Shown here in pieces: positions 19,543 to 29,573 of a stretch of 64,000 bases of DNA. The translations under genes were made by a program, and so were the position numbers. Position 1 is the stretch's first letter. Every line of letters starts with the position of its first letter. The notes under the pieces are model-generated. The model did not search any database and had not been told where the DNA came from. It saw nothing but the letters and a program-made list of their open reading frames with translations. Source of the DNA: Lactiplantibacillus pingfangensis (lineage in GTDB: Bacteria; Bacillota; Bacilli; Lactobacillales; Lactobacillaceae); assembly GCF_005404945.1 (NCBI RefSeq), contig NZ_BJDG01000008.1, forward strand, positions 1 to 64,000, given 5' to 3'.

Positions 19543-20022
19543 ATGGATTTAGAATTATTTGATCAAACCGTTGCGGGAGCACGAGCGTCCGATTTACAGC
19601 TCGTCCGTGACCTGATTGCCTTAGCGGGTAAAACGTTAGCACTTCGGGAGGATACTGAAGTTTCGGTAACGTTAATGACTAATGATGCGATTCAAAAAAT
19701 TAATGAAAAATATCGTGGTGTTGATCGACCAACGGATGTGATTAGTTTTGCGATGCATGATGATGATGCGGATGATTTAATTGTGATGGCACCTGAAATG
19801 GCTGCGGAGTTACCTTTAAATCTGGGCGATATTATGATCTCAGTTGATAAAGTTGACGAACAAGCAGCTTTCTTAAAACATTCACGTGAGCGAGAATTGG
19901 GCTACTTAGTGGTCCACGGTTTCTTACATTTAAACGGCTATGACCATATGCAACCAGCAGACGAAACCGAGATGTTCGCACTACAACGAAAGATTCTTGA
20001 CGCGTATGGCTTGGAAAAATAA
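19543..20022 (+). CDS. ybeY: Endoribonuclease YbeY (rRNA maturation)
   Basis: A 159-residue metal-dependent RNase involved in 16S rRNA maturation and ribosome quality control. The zinc site HGFLHLNGYDH lies near residue 125. The upstream YRGVDRPTDVISFAM segment is conserved in the family. GGAGGAAGTC precedes the ATG. It begins 12 bp after phoH, and the following dgkA start overlaps its last codons. Confidence 0.95.
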   Translation: MDLELFDQTVAGARASDLQLVRDLIALAGKTLALREDTEVSVTLMTNDAIQKINEKYRGVDRPTDVISFAMHDDDADDLIVMAPEMAAELPLNLGDIMISVDKVDEQAAFLKHSRERELGYLVVHGFLHLNGYDHMQPADETEMFALQRKILDAYGLEK

Positions 20023-20419
20023 GCCGGAACAACCGCAAGTGGGTAAAAATCATTCGTTTTGGCAGTCATGGTTGCATGCCTGGACGGGGTTAAAAACGGT
20101 TGTCCGTGAAGAACGTAATATGCAAACCCATTTGCTGTTAGGAGCCGTGGCTTTACTGGCTGGTTGGTTCTTTGGCCTAACTATCAACGGTTGGCTGTGG
20201 CTTTGTTTGGCCATTTTTCTAGTAATGCTGTGTGAAATCAACAATACGATTGCTGAAAATATTTGTGATTTAATTACCGGGCCACATTATCAACCACTCG
20301 CAAAAAAGGTTAAGGATATAGCAGCCGGAGCCGTTGTTTTTGCGGCGGCGTTCGCAGTACTGGTTGGTTTGATTTTGTTTGTGCCCAAGATTTGGCAACT
20401 TATTTCAACTTGGTGGTAA
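20006..20419 (+). CDS. dgkA: Undecaprenol/diacylglycerol kinase (DgkA family)
   Basis: Small integral membrane lipid kinase. In Firmicutes this family phosphorylates undecaprenol. The 137 residues have three hydrophobic helices (about 45-62, 64-82 and 107-130). The active-site region reads CEINNTIAENICDLITG, keeping the Asn, Glu and Asp positions of the usual NTAIE-xxxDL motif with Ile and Ala swapped. The N-terminus has the HAWTGLKTVVREERNMQTH segment. I chose the ATG at 20006, which overlaps the end of ybeY by 17 nt, implying translational coupling; longer frames have no support. Confidence 0.88.
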   Translation: MAWKNKPEQPQVGKNHSFWQSWLHAWTGLKTVVREERNMQTHLLLGAVALLAGWFFGLTINGWLWLCLAIFLVMLCEINNTIAENICDLITGPHYQPLAKKVKDIAAGAVVFAAAFAVLVGLILFVPKIWQLISTWW

Positions 20420-20434
20420 GAAAGGGATTAATTA

Positions 20435-21343
20435 ATGATGGATAAGCAAGCGTTTCATTCAGGTTTCGTGGCAATTATTGGGCGACCTAATGTGGGTAAA
20501 TCCACACTTTTAAATCGGATCGTGGGCCAAAAGGTCGCGATTATGTCTGATAAGGCACAAACGACACGGAATCGAATTCAAGGGATTTATACGACTGATG
20601 AGTCGCAGATGGTCTTTATTGATACTCCCGGGATTCACAAGCCTCATAGTCGCTTAGGCGACTTCATGGTCAAGTCGGCTTTATCAACACTTGGCGAAGT
20701 TGATGCCATTATCTTTATGATCAATGCTGATGAACGGCGTGGTGCTGGTGATAACTTCATTATTGATCGTCTGAAGGATGTCAAAAAGCCCATTTATTTA
20801 GTGATTAATAAAATTGATCAAATTCATCCTGACCACTTATTAGAAATCATGGATCAGTATCAGGACGCCTTAAAATGGGAAGATATTTATCCAATTTCGG
20901 CACTGGAAGGTAACAATGTGCCTGAATTATTGGCGACTTTGCAGTCCAAGTTACCAGTTGGACCACAATACTATCCTTCTGACCAAGTGACGGATCATCC
21001 CGAACGGTTCATTATTTCTGAGTTGATTCGCGAAAAGGTCTTAGAATTGACGCGTCAAGAAGTGCCCCATTCAACGGCGGTGGTGATTGATTCTATTAAA
21101 CGTCAAGATGAAGAAAAGGTTCATATCCAGGCAACCATTATTATCGAACGATCCTCACAAAAAGGGATCATCATCGGTAAGGGTGGCAGTATGCTCAAAA
21201 AAATCGGGTCACTTGCTCGACGGGATATTGAAACGCTTTTAGGTGATAAGGTCTATTTGGAACTTTGGGTCAAAGTCCAAGAAAATTGGAAAGATCGGGA
21301 AAACTTGCTCGCAAGCTACGGCTATCGGCAAGATGATTATTAG
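20435..21343 (+). CDS. era: GTPase Era
   Basis: Essential GTPase that binds 16S rRNA during 30S assembly. G1 is [12 protein letters not shown] (about 15-26), G3 [16 protein letters not shown] and G4 NKID. The C-terminal KH domain includes [14 protein letters not shown]. Its 302 residues are standard. Two adjacent ATG codons occur; the first (20435) has AAAGGG at 8 nt. It lies in the ybeY-dgkA-era-recO run that links ribosome maturation with DNA repair. Confidence 0.97.
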   Translation: MMDKQAFHSGFVAIIGRPNVGKSTLLNRIVGQKVAIMSDKAQTTRNRIQGIYTTDESQMVFIDTPGIHKPHSRLGDFMVKSALSTLGEVDAIIFMINADERRGAGDNFIIDRLKDVKKPIYLVINKIDQIHPDHLLEIMDQYQDALKWEDIYPISALEGNNVPELLATLQSKLPVGPQYYPSDQVTDHPERFIISELIREKVLELTRQEVPHSTAVVIDSIKRQDEEKVHIQATIIIERSSQKGIIIGKGGSMLKKIGSLARRDIETLLGDKVYLELWVKVQENWKDRENLLASYGYRQDDY

Positions 21344-21360
21344 AAACATTAGGTGAGTCA

Positions 21361-22149
21361 ATGGCCCAACAAATGATTACGAACTTTAACGGCATTTTAC
21401 TCTATCGGCGAGATTATCGTGAGCGTGATATGCTGATTAAGTTTTTGACGGCAGAGTATGGGAAGAAAATGTTTTTCATTCGCGGCGCACGCCGACGCGG
21501 CTTTAAAATGGCCGCGGAGCTGTTACCGTTTACCATGGGCGAATATGTCGGCGATTTGAAGGATCAAGGACTGTCATACATTAATAGTGTTAAAACGGTT
21601 CAATATTTTGAGCAGATTAGTCAAGATATCAGTCTGAATGCTTATGCGACTTACGTGATGAACTTGATTGATGTGGCTTACCCAGACAATCAACCTGTTG
21701 GTCGTTGGTATCAACAGATTACTAGTGCCTTGCAGCTGATTGATCAAAATGTTGCGCCAGCACTCGTCGCCAATGTGGTTGAAATTCAGCTCCTTGGCGC
21801 GTTCGGCGTCGCCCCCGAGTTACGCTGGTGTACGGTGTGTGGGCGTCAGGATTTGCCATTGGACTATTCTGAAAGCTATGGTGGACTCTTGTGTCAGCAG
21901 CATTGGCACTTAGATCCGCACCGCTTACACGCGAGTCAAGCAACGATTTTTTACTTGCGTCGATTTTCGGTGCTTGATTTGTCGAAGGTTAACTCTATTA
22001 AAGTCAAACCGGCCACTGCGACGCAATTACGGCGTGTTTTAGATGAAATTTACGATAATTCAGTCGGTTTACATTTAAAATCGAAGAAGTTCATTGACCA
22101 GATGGGGAGCTGGTATCAACCACTTAAACCCCGGTCAAACGATAATTGA
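21361..22149 (+). CDS. recO: DNA repair protein RecO
   Basis: A 262-residue recombination mediator that works with RecF and RecR to load RecA on SSB-coated DNA. An N-terminal OB fold (GILLYRRDYRERDMLIKFLT, about 10-29) is followed by a helical domain with a zinc-site-like cluster: CTVCG near 158 and LLCQQH near 177. Its stop codon overlaps the -35 element of the glyQS promoter. It is the last gene of the phoH-recO run. Confidence 0.94.
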   Translation: MAQQMITNFNGILLYRRDYRERDMLIKFLTAEYGKKMFFIRGARRRGFKMAAELLPFTMGEYVGDLKDQGLSYINSVKTVQYFEQISQDISLNAYATYVMNLIDVAYPDNQPVGRWYQQITSALQLIDQNVAPALVANVVEIQLLGAFGVAPELRWCTVCGRQDLPLDYSESYGGLLCQQHWHLDPHRLHASQATIFYLRRFSVLDLSKVNSIKVKPATATQLRRVLDEIYDNSVGLHLKSKKFIDQMGSWYQPLKPRSNDN

Positions 22150-22174
22150 CAAACGTCAATGAGTCGACTATGAT
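22146..22174 (+). promoter_or_regulatory. Consensus promoter for glyQS
   Basis: TTGACA (22146-22151), a 17-bp spacer, TATGAT (22169-22174). The -35 overlaps the recO stop codon. Confidence 0.85.
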
Positions 22175-22179
22175 GATGA

Positions 22180-22391
22180 AGAACTGAATAGTTAAGTGTT
22201 GATGAGAGAAAGTTATCCCTTGTCTTTTCTAGTGAGACCATGTTGGTGGAAAATGGTTAAAAGATGATGATAATTGGCGCCCTCGGAGCTTTTAGAAATT
22301 AATCAAGCTGCTGAGGTCACTCAGAAGTAGGGTGGAACCGCGATTTAATCGTCCCTATGTCGTTTTTAGTGAACGACAGGGGACTTTTTTT
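22180..22391 (+). promoter_or_regulatory. Glycine T-box riboswitch before glyQS
   Basis: The T-box sequence AGGGTGGAACCGCG lies at 22329-22342. The terminator follows at 22351-22391 (GTCCC with GGGAC and TGTCGTT with AACGACA, then a T-run). A GGC triplet at 22276-22278 in TAATTGGCGCC is the likely Gly specifier. Uncharged tRNA-Gly would stabilise the antiterminator and raise glyQS expression. Confidence 0.93.
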
Positions 22392-22433
22392 GTGGCATCA
22401 AACTACTCAGTCACAAATTTTGGGAGGAAGAAA

Positions 22434-23333
22434 ATGAGCAAAAAATTATCAGTGCAAGAAATTATTTTAACCTTGCAAGAATTTTGGTCAGACCAAGGCT
22501 GTATGTTAATGCAGGCTTATGATACGGAAAAAGGGGCTGGGACAATGAGCCCATACACTTTCTTACGTGCCATCGGTCCAGAACCATGGAATGCGGCCTA
22601 TGTGGAGCCCTCACGGCGACCAGCAGACGGGCGCTATGGTGAAAACCCTAACCGGTTGTATCAACATCATCAGTTCCAAGTTGTGATGAAGCCATCACCA
22701 GAAAATATTCAGGAATTATATTTACAAAGTTTACAAAAATTAGGGATTAACCCCTTGGAACATGATATTCGTTTCGTTGAAGATAACTGGGAGAATCCAT
22801 CAATGGGTTGTGCCGGTGTTGGTTGGGAAGTTTGGCTAGATGGCATGGAAATCAGTCAATTCACTTATTTCCAACAAGTCGGTGGCCTTGAAGTGGACCC
22901 CGTGACTTCTGAAATCACTTATGGTTTGGAACGGTTGTCTTCCTATATTCAAGACGTGAACTCTGTTTTCGATTTGGAATGGGGCGATGGCGTGAAGTAC
23001 GGCGACATCTTCTTGGAACCAGAATTTGAAAATTCAAAATACGCCTTCGAAGAAAGTAATGAAGACTTATTATTAATGTTGTTTGACGAGTACGAAAAGG
23101 AAGCCAAGGCGCAAATTAAGAACGGCTTGGTTCATCCAGCCTATGATTACTGTTTGAAGTGCAGCCATACTTTTAATTTGATGGATGCGCGCGGCATGGT
23201 TTCGGTTACGGAACGTGCAGGCTATCTGGATCGTATTCGAAACATGGCAAAATCAATTGCGAAAGAATTTGTGGCGCAACGTGAGAAACGTGGCTTCCCA
23301 CTGCTAAAACATGCGAAGGAGGAAACGAAGTAA
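22434..23333 (+). CDS. glyQ: Glycyl-tRNA synthetase alpha subunit
   Basis: Catalytic subunit of the heterotetrameric alpha2beta2 bacterial GlyRS. The 299 residues begin [17 protein letters not shown]. The class II core shows [39 protein letters not shown] and the motif 3 region [14 protein letters not shown] chose the ATG at 22434 with GGGAGGAAG upstream; the longer frame runs back into the T-box leader. It overlaps glyS by one base (TAATG). Confidence 0.97.
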   Translation: MSKKLSVQEIILTLQEFWSDQGCMLMQAYDTEKGAGTMSPYTFLRAIGPEPWNAAYVEPSRRPADGRYGENPNRLYQHHQFQVVMKPSPENIQELYLQSLQKLGINPLEHDIRFVEDNWENPSMGCAGVGWEVWLDGMEISQFTYFQQVGGLEVDPVTSEITYGLERLSSYIQDVNSVFDLEWGDGVKYGDIFLEPEFENSKYAFEESNEDLLLMLFDEYEKEAKAQIKNGLVHPAYDYCLKCSHTFNLMDARGMVSVTERAGYLDRIRNMAKSIAKEFVAQREKRGFPLLKHAKEETK

Positions 23334-25414
23334 TGGCTAAAACTTATTTATTAGAAATTGGTTTGGAAGAAATGCCCGCTCACGTGGTGACGCCTAGTGT
23401 GATTCAACTAAAAGAACGTTTTGCGAAATTCTTAAAAGAAGCACGTTTGGATTTTGATGAAATCAAGACATTTTCAACGCCACGGCGGTTAACCCTCCAA
23501 GTTGAAGGCTTAGCGGATAAGCAAGCAGATGTTAAGAAGGAAGTCCGTGGACCCGCTAAGAAAATCGCGCAAGATGCTGATGGTAACTGGACCAAAGCCG
23601 CTATTGGATTTTCAAAAGGACAGGGCGCATCAACTGACGACATCGTCTTTAAAGAAATCAAGGGGACACCTTACGTCTTTGTCCAAACTTTCACGGCCGG
23701 TAAATCAGCCAAGGATGTGTTAGCGGGCGTCAAAGATGTGATCACTAAGATGAACTTTCCAACCATGATGAAGTGGTCAGCTTATAGTTTCAAGTATATT
23801 CGGCCGATTCGTTGGTTAGTTTCCTTACTTGATGATGAAATTGTGCCGATTGAAATCTTAGATGTTCAAGCCGGCCGGACGAGTCGCGGTCATCGTTTCT
23901 TAGGTCATGATGTTGAAATTAAAACAGCGAGCGATTATGAAGCTGACTTAGATCAAGTTTTCGTCATGGCCGACGCCGCGAAACGGAAAGCCAAGATTCG
24001 TGAACAGATTGCGCAACTCGCGACGGAACATGATTGGAAAATTCAAGTTAACGAAGACTTATTAGAAGAAGTCACGAACTTAGTTGAATTTCCAACGGCG
24101 TTCGCTGGTGATTTTGACACGAAATACTTGCAGATTCCTGATGAAGTGTTGATTACGTCAATGCGTGATCATCAACGGTTCTTTTACGTCACCGATTCGG
24201 AAGGCAATTTATTGCCACACTTTGTTTCCGTTCGAAATGGTAATGCAGATCATATCCAAAACGTGGCCCTTGGTAATCAAAAAGTGTTAACTGCGCGTTT
24301 GGAAGATGCCGCGTTCTTCTTCCATGAAGATCAGGAACATTCAATTCAGGAATACGTTGAACGACTTAAAAAAGTCAGTTTCCACGATAAAATTGGGACG
24401 ATGTATGAAAAAATGCAACGGGTCATGTATATCAGTGGTTTCTTGGCCAATCAATTTGGTTTGACTGAGACCGAAAAGAACCAGTTGCACCGGGCCGCCC
24501 AAATTTATAAATTTGATTTGGTGACTGGAATGGTTGGCGAGTTCCCAGAATTACAAGGGGTCATGGGTGACAAGTATGCGGTCTTAAAGGGTGAAAATCC
24601 GGCCGTGGGTCAAGCCATCCGCGAACACTACATGCCAATTAGTGCCGATGGGGCATTACCACAGTCTAAAGTGGGTGCCGTCTTGGCAGTTGCTGACAAG
24701 ATCGACTCAATTGCCAGCTTCTTCGCGGTTGGATTAGTACCAAATGGGTCAAATGATCCATTTGCCCTCCGTCGTCAGGCCTTTGGGATTGTCCGGATTG
24801 TCCGTGACCAAGGTTGGGACTTCCCAATTCGTCAGTTTGAAACTGAAATTCAAACCGAGTTACAGGCACACGATGCGACCTATAATCTTGATTTCGAACA
24901 ACAGACGCAACCCGTTGCCGATTTCTTAACCGATCGTGTCAAGCAATGGTTCAGTAATCAGAAGATTCGCTATGATATCGTGGATACAGTTGTCAAAGGT
25001 CAGCGCCAAGATATTCGTCAGATGTTCAAGGCGGCGGATGTCCTCAACGCACATCAGAATGATCCACAATTCAAGGACACGATTGAAGCCTTAACCCGGT
25101 TATTACGGATTACTGCGAAATCAGATATTGCGCTGAGCGACTTGACGGTTGATCCGGCACTCTTTGAAAATGATGCGGAGCAGGCCCTTTACGAGGCCGT
25201 CGAAAAGTTACAAAAGACGGTCACACCAACCATGTCGATGGATGAACGCTTCAAGGCTTTAGCGGGATTACGGCCGTTGATTGCCGCGTATTTTGAAGCA
25301 ACCATGGTGATGAGTAAGAATGAAAAGGTTCGTGACAATCACTTGAAGCAATTACTAATTATTGCGAACATGGTGACGGTCATGGGTGACTTGAATCAAT
25401 TAATCGTTAAATAG
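23333..25414 (+). CDS. glyS: Glycyl-tRNA synthetase beta subunit
   Basis: Large beta subunit of tetrameric GlyRS, required for tRNA recognition and containing an HD-like domain plus a C-terminal anticodon-binding domain. The 693 residues begin AKTYLLEIGLEEMPAHVV. Conserved blocks include STPRRLTLQV, MKWSAYSFKYIRPIRWLV, ITSMRDHQRFFYV and DPFALRRQAFGIVRI. It is translationally coupled to glyQ through the TAATG overlap and co-regulated by the Gly T-box. Confidence 0.97.
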   Translation: MAKTYLLEIGLEEMPAHVVTPSVIQLKERFAKFLKEARLDFDEIKTFSTPRRLTLQVEGLADKQADVKKEVRGPAKKIAQDADGNWTKAAIGFSKGQGASTDDIVFKEIKGTPYVFVQTFTAGKSAKDVLAGVKDVITKMNFPTMMKWSAYSFKYIRPIRWLVSLLDDEIVPIEILDVQAGRTSRGHRFLGHDVEIKTASDYEADLDQVFVMADAAKRKAKIREQIAQLATEHDWKIQVNEDLLEEVTNLVEFPTAFAGDFDTKYLQIPDEVLITSMRDHQRFFYVTDSEGNLLPHFVSVRNGNADHIQNVALGNQKVLTARLEDAAFFFHEDQEHSIQEYVERLKKVSFHDKIGTMYEKMQRVMYISGFLANQFGLTETEKNQLHRAAQIYKFDLVTGMVGEFPELQGVMGDKYAVLKGENPAVGQAIREHYMPISADGALPQSKVGAVLAVADKIDSIASFFAVGLVPNGSNDPFALRRQAFGIVRIVRDQGWDFPIRQFETEIQTELQAHDATYNLDFEQQTQPVADFLTDRVKQWFSNQKIRYDIVDTVVKGQRQDIRQMFKAADVLNAHQNDPQFKDTIEALTRLLRITAKSDIALSDLTVDPALFENDAEQALYEAVEKLQKTVTPTMSMDERFKALAGLRPLIAAYFEATMVMSKNEKVRDNHLKQLLIIANMVTVMGDLNQLIVK

Positions 25415-25435
25415 CCTTTAGCGGTGTATAATTTA

Positions 25436-25479
25436 GGGATCTACCGGCGAGTGGTTTGGCCGGTGAGATTCCTTTTTTT
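25436..25479 (+). terminator. Intrinsic terminator after glyS
   Basis: GGATCTACCGGC and GCCGGTGAGATTCC pair with small bulges, followed by seven T. Confidence 0.8.
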
Positions 25480-25594
25480 GTCTCCAGATTTCAAGTGAGA
25501 CAAACTTGACAGATCTGTCTAATAAGCGAGACTTATTATTGCAGTGCTGTCAAACTTGTGGTAGACTATATTTTGTAGAAATTCGCACATTAAT

Positions 25595-25626
25595 AGTCGC
25601 ATCTCGTTGTCGTGATGCGACTTTTC
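25595..25626 (+). terminator. Terminator-like hairpin in the dnaG leader
   Basis: AGTCGCATC and GATGCGACT form a perfect 9-bp stem with a 10-nt loop, followed by TTTT. It lies 50 bp before the dnaG start and downstream of promoter-like sequences (TTGACA at 25506-25511, TATATT at 25567-25572). It may attenuate dnaG-rpoD or end a short RNA. Confidence 0.6.
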
Positions 25627-25676
25627 AATGTTTTTAGATTAGTGTCAGTCGTTATGGTGAGAAATGGGGTGGCGAT

Positions 25677-27554
25677 TTGGCCAATTTAATTCCAGAAGAA
25701 AAAGTTGATCAGGTTCGCACCGCGGTCAATATCGCAGACTTTGTTGGCCAGTATGTCCAACTGAAAAAGGCTGGCAAAAATTTATTTGGGCTGTGTCCGT
25801 TTCATGAGGAACGGACGCCGTCTTTTTCGGTCAATGAACAAAAGCAAATTTTTCATTGTTTTAGTTGTGGTCGAGGCGGTAATGTTTTTTCATTTATTAT
25901 GGACTTGGAAAATTTATCATTTCCAGAAGCCGTCGCCAAAGTGGCTGATTTTGGGCACATTGACTTGCCAGCCAGTTACACCGCACAAAGTCAGCCGGCA
26001 ACGCCAAAAAATCAAGAACAAGCTGATTTACTGAAATTATATGCCGATAGCACGAAGCTCTACCAGCACGTGTTGATGAACACCGAAGCCGGTGAACCGG
26101 CGCTGAGCTACTTGCATGAACGGGGCTTGGACGATGACATCATCAAAACCTTTGATATTGGCTATGCACCGCCTGAGCGCCTGCTACTGGATTTCTTTCA
26201 GGAACATCAGATTGATTATCAGTTATTACGGCAATCAGGTCTGTTTATTGAAAATCAAGCGGGTGAATTGCGTGACCGGTTCGTCGGTCGGGTCTTATTC
26301 CCCATTAAAGATGCTAGTGGTCGGGTGATTGCGTTCTCGGGACGAATTCTTAAAAAATCTCCTGATGAACCGAAGTATTTGAATAGCCCAGAAACCAAGC
26401 TCTTTAATAAACGGTCGGTCTTATTTAATTTTGATCTGGCGCGCGGTGCCATTCGTCAAAATAAATCAGTTGTGTTATTCGAAGGGTTTATGGACGTCAT
26501 CGCCGCCTACCGGGCTGGGATTCAAAATGGTGTGGCCTCAATGGGGACAAGCTTGACCAACGAGCAAATTTACATGTTGGAACGGGTGACGGATCAGCTT
26601 TATATTTGCTATGATAGTGATATGCCGGGACAGAAGGCCACGGATCGCGCCTTAAAGCTCTTAGGTGGCAATAGTCGGCTGAAGCTCGGTGTGATTCAAA
26701 TGCCAGACGGAATGGACCCAGACGAGTACTTACGTTCTGCTGGGACTGAAAAGTTTGCGGCCGTTTTTAGTGCGGGACAACAAACGCCGACTGCGTTTGA
26801 AATGCAATACTTGCGGCATGATTTAAATTTGCAAAATACCCAAGACCAGTTGACTTATATTGCAGCGGTTTTGCAACAGCTGAGTCAACTTGATTCCAGT
26901 GTTGAGCAAGACTTATATTTAAACCAATTGGGTCAAGAGTTCGGGTTAGATAAAGCCGACTTGCGACAACAATTACGGCGAGTGGTGGGCCAGCAAACGG
27001 TTCATCAGCAACAGCCGCACGGTGGGCCACCAACGCCACCACCACCAGTTGACATGACGCCACCGCCCCCGACGATCACGGGGATGGCACCAGATAATGG
27101 GCCGATTAGCCGCGTTGAACGGGCAGAACGCTTGCTATTGTTCCGATTACTGCATGATCATGATGTTTGGCTACGTGTCATGGCAATTGCGGGCTTCCAT
27201 TTTGTGCATGACAATTATCAGCAGATTCTAGTTTATGCGGAAGCTTACTTTAAGACACATCCTCAGTTTGAGCTGGCCAATTTTACCGACTTTATGGGCG
27301 ATCAAGCCTTGCAGCCGGTAGTGACGAGCCTCGAGTTTATGGATGTCGCGAGTGAGACGTCGAAAGAAGAAGTAGCGGATCTAGTCAATGTGATCATGAA
27401 TCAACAACCGGTCGCGGAAAAAATTAATGGTAAAAAAGCCGAGTTAACAACGGCGAAACAGTTGGGCAACAATGATTTAGTCCAACAACTGACTTTGGAA
27501 TTAATTGAGTTGTACCGGCAAGCACAGCGGGTACAACAAGCTGACAACTTATAG
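25677..27554 (+). CDS. dnaG: DNA primase
   Basis: Makes RNA primers for replication. The zinc-binding domain has [13 protein letters not shown] near residue 41 and [15 protein letters not shown] near 61. The Toprim catalytic domain shows [14 protein letters not shown] and [19 protein letters not shown] Pro-rich linker (about 440-465) separates the C-terminal helicase-interaction domain. The 625 residues are full length. The start is TTG at 25677 with GGGGTGG upstream. It lies directly before rpoD, the standard dnaG-rpoD operon. Confidence 0.96.
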   Translation: MANLIPEEKVDQVRTAVNIADFVGQYVQLKKAGKNLFGLCPFHEERTPSFSVNEQKQIFHCFSCGRGGNVFSFIMDLENLSFPEAVAKVADFGHIDLPASYTAQSQPATPKNQEQADLLKLYADSTKLYQHVLMNTEAGEPALSYLHERGLDDDIIKTFDIGYAPPERLLLDFFQEHQIDYQLLRQSGLFIENQAGELRDRFVGRVLFPIKDASGRVIAFSGRILKKSPDEPKYLNSPETKLFNKRSVLFNFDLARGAIRQNKSVVLFEGFMDVIAAYRAGIQNGVASMGTSLTNEQIYMLERVTDQLYICYDSDMPGQKATDRALKLLGGNSRLKLGVIQMPDGMDPDEYLRSAGTEKFAAVFSAGQQTPTAFEMQYLRHDLNLQNTQDQLTYIAAVLQQLSQLDSSVEQDLYLNQLGQEFGLDKADLRQQLRRVVGQQTVHQQQPHGGPPTPPPPVDMTPPPPTITGMAPDNGPISRVERAERLLLFRLLHDHDVWLRVMAIAGFHFVHDNYQQILVYAEAYFKTHPQFELANFTDFMGDQALQPVVTSLEFMDVASETSKEEVADLVNVIMNQQPVAEKINGKKAELTTAKQLGNNDLVQQLTLELIELYRQAQRVQQADNL

Positions 27555-27568
27555 GAGGCTGCAATTTT

Positions 27569-28684
27569 ATGGCAAAAGCAAAATCAACAAGCACAACGAC
27601 TGAATATAACAAGGCCGTACGTGCCTTAATTAAAGATTACAAGAAAACGGGTACGATCAAGTATGATGAATTATCCGACAAACTTGCCGCACCGTTCAAA
27701 TTAGATGCCAAGAAGATTGATAAATTATTACAAAAAGTTGAAGATGCTGGGATCAGCGTTGTTGATGAAAAGGGCGAACCAGATGCTCGGGCCGTTAAGA
27801 GCGTGAAGAAGGTCAGCAAGAAAGAATTAAGCACGGCCGGTTCCTCAACTGGGATTAAAATCAATGATCCCGTACGGATGTATTTGAAGGAAATTGGTCG
27901 GGTTGATTTGTTAACTGCTGATGAAGAAGTTGCGCTAGCCTTGCGGATCGAACAAGGTGATGAAAGTGCCAAACAAGAATTAGCTGAAGCCAACTTGCGG
28001 TTGGTCGTTTCAATTGCCAAACGTTATGTTGGGCGTGGCATGCAATTTTTGGATTTGATTCAAGAAGGTAACATGGGCTTGATGAAGGCCGTTGAAAAGT
28101 TCGATTATCGCAAGGGATTCAAGTTCTCAACGTATGCCACTTGGTGGATTCGCCAAGCGATTACGCGGGCAATTGCGGACCAAGCACGGACCATCCGGAT
28201 TCCAGTTCATATGGTGGAAACCATTAATAAATTGATTCGGATTCAGCGTCAATTGTTGCAAGATCTTGGTCGCGAACCAACCCCTGAAGAAATTGGGGCC
28301 GAAATGGATATGCCAACGGAAAAGGTTCGTGAAATCTTGAAGATTGCCCAAGAACCCGTTTCATTGGAAACACCAATTGGTGAAGAGGATGACTCGCATT
28401 TGGGTGACTTCATTGAAGATCAGGATGCCACTTCCCCTGCGGATGCGGCCGCTTATGAACTTTTGAAAGAACAATTGGAAGGCGTCCTTGATACCTTAAC
28501 GGATCGGGAAGAAAATGTCTTGCGGTTACGTTTCGGTTTAGATGACGGTCGGACTCGGACTTTGGAAGAAGTTGGAAAAGTCTTCGGTGTGACGCGTGAA
28601 CGGATTCGTCAAATTGAAGCGAAAGCGTTGCGGAAGTTGCGCCACCCATCACGTAGCAAACAATTAAAAGATTTCTTGGAATAA
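27569..28684 (+). CDS. rpoD: RNA polymerase primary sigma factor (SigA)
   Basis: Housekeeping sigma-70 factor. The 371 residues match firmicute SigA. An N-terminal region 1.1-like segment precedes region 1.2 ([21 protein letters not shown]). The region 2 core has [21 protein letters not shown] and [20 protein letters not shown], and region 4.2 has [29 protein letters not shown] precedes the ATG. Second gene of the dnaG operon, with a strong terminator directly downstream. Confidence 0.98.
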   Translation: MAKAKSTSTTTEYNKAVRALIKDYKKTGTIKYDELSDKLAAPFKLDAKKIDKLLQKVEDAGISVVDEKGEPDARAVKSVKKVSKKELSTAGSSTGIKINDPVRMYLKEIGRVDLLTADEEVALALRIEQGDESAKQELAEANLRLVVSIAKRYVGRGMQFLDLIQEGNMGLMKAVEKFDYRKGFKFSTYATWWIRQAITRAIADQARTIRIPVHMVETINKLIRIQRQLLQDLGREPTPEEIGAEMDMPTEKVREILKIAQEPVSLETPIGEEDDSHLGDFIEDQDATSPADAAAYELLKEQLEGVLDTLTDREENVLRLRFGLDDGRTRTLEEVGKVFGVTRERIRQIEAKALRKLRHPSRSKQLKDFLE

Positions 28685-28694
28685 AGAATGAGCG

Positions 28695-28749
28695 GAAAAC
28701 GGTCGTATCAGTCACCTCAATGAGGGTGCTGATACGACCGTTTTTTTTG
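28695..28749 (+). terminator. Strong terminator after rpoD
   Basis: AAACGGTCGTATCAG and CTGATACGACCGTTT form a perfect 15-bp stem, with an inner CACC/GGGTG pairing, followed by a long T-run. Confidence 0.93.
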
Positions 28750-28798
28750 TTTGTCGGCGGCGTATATGGGCTGGTTATTAAGGAAGCGTAGAATGAGG

Positions 28799-29410
28799 TT
28801 ACAAGCTCAAAGCAACGAGGTCAACTAAGAGGTGACAACTCCAAGACCCCCAGAGACTTTTTCCAGTCGCTAAATAAATACCGTTAAAAATTAGGCGAGC
28901 CATGCCTTGAAGAACAATCACGTGGACGAAGGTTGAAACAAGGTCACCATCCCAGTAAACAACTGCGTGCATCAGGCCAAAAATGAGGGCACTGATTAGC
29001 GTGCTAAATAGCAGTGAACGCCCCTGATTGCGAGCGACTTCGAGAATACCAATCCCTAATAATTCTTCACCCATTAACATCAAGGGTAACTTGAAAATCA
29101 GGATGGTCAAGTGACCACTTTCCGGATTTGCTGACCAGTTAAATCCCAGTTGTTTGGCTAATAGTCCGACCGCCAGGCTTAAGAGCAAATAGCCGATTGC
29201 GCCTAGTGGAATGGTCCAAAGACGATGTGGTCGTCGGAATGCTGACCAAGTCGTTCGTTGAAACACCACGAGCCAAGCCAGACCGCCGCCAATCAGTAGC
29301 GCCCACCAGGCCCAACTAAATGCGGTTAATAACCAGAAACCGCCAATTAAACCGAGACTGCCTAGCACTAATCTTTGAAAATTGATTGGAATGATTTCAA
29401 GACTGTTCAT
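28799..29410 (-). CDS. CPBP family membrane protein (Abi/CAAX protease-like)
   Basis: A 203-residue integral membrane protein with about six hydrophobic segments. The three CPBP motifs are visible: Glu115-Glu116 in MGEELLGIG, FGLMHAVVYW near residue 140 and CHLLVDL near 192. The usual motif 1 is EExxxR; here the Arg position is Ile120, so activity as a CAAX-type protease is uncertain. Family members in lactobacilli are often linked to bacteriocin self-immunity, but no bacteriocin gene is visible. AAGGAGGAAA precedes the start. It is divergent from the Rgg-type regulator, which may control it. Confidence 0.8.
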   Translation of the reverse strand: MNSLEIIPINFQRLVLGSLGLIGGFWLLTAFSWAWWALLIGGGLAWLVVFQRTTWSAFRRPHRLWTIPLGAIGYLLLSLAVGLLAKQLGFNWSANPESGHLTILIFKLPLMLMGEELLGIGILEVARNQGRSLLFSTLISALIFGLMHAVVYWDGDLVSTFVHVIVLQGMARLIFNGIYLATGKSLWGSWSCHLLVDLVALSL

Positions 29411-29487
29411 ATTAAATTTCCTCCTTCGATGGTTGGCGCTGCATGTGCAAGCGTAACAATTGTTTGTGACGAAAAAGTAAGCTATAT

Positions 29488-29515
29488 TTGATGGAAATAC
29501 TATAACTTCTACAAT
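29488..29515 (+). promoter_or_regulatory. Promoter of the Rgg-type regulator gene
   Basis: TTGATG (29488-29493), a 16-bp spacer, TACAAT (29510-29515). AAGTAG/CTACTT (about 29530-29552) forms a small hairpin just downstream. The 163-bp divergent region with the CPBP gene is AT-rich. Confidence 0.65.
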
Positions 29516-29573
29516 ATGATTTTTATAAGAAAGTAGCCTATTTGCGACTACTTAATTTTAAGGAGTGAGACGC

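Noticed and set aside
22332-22433. 34-codon extension of glyQ into the leader
   Set aside because: This stretch is the T-box antiterminator/terminator; GGGAGGAAG precedes the ATG at 22434.
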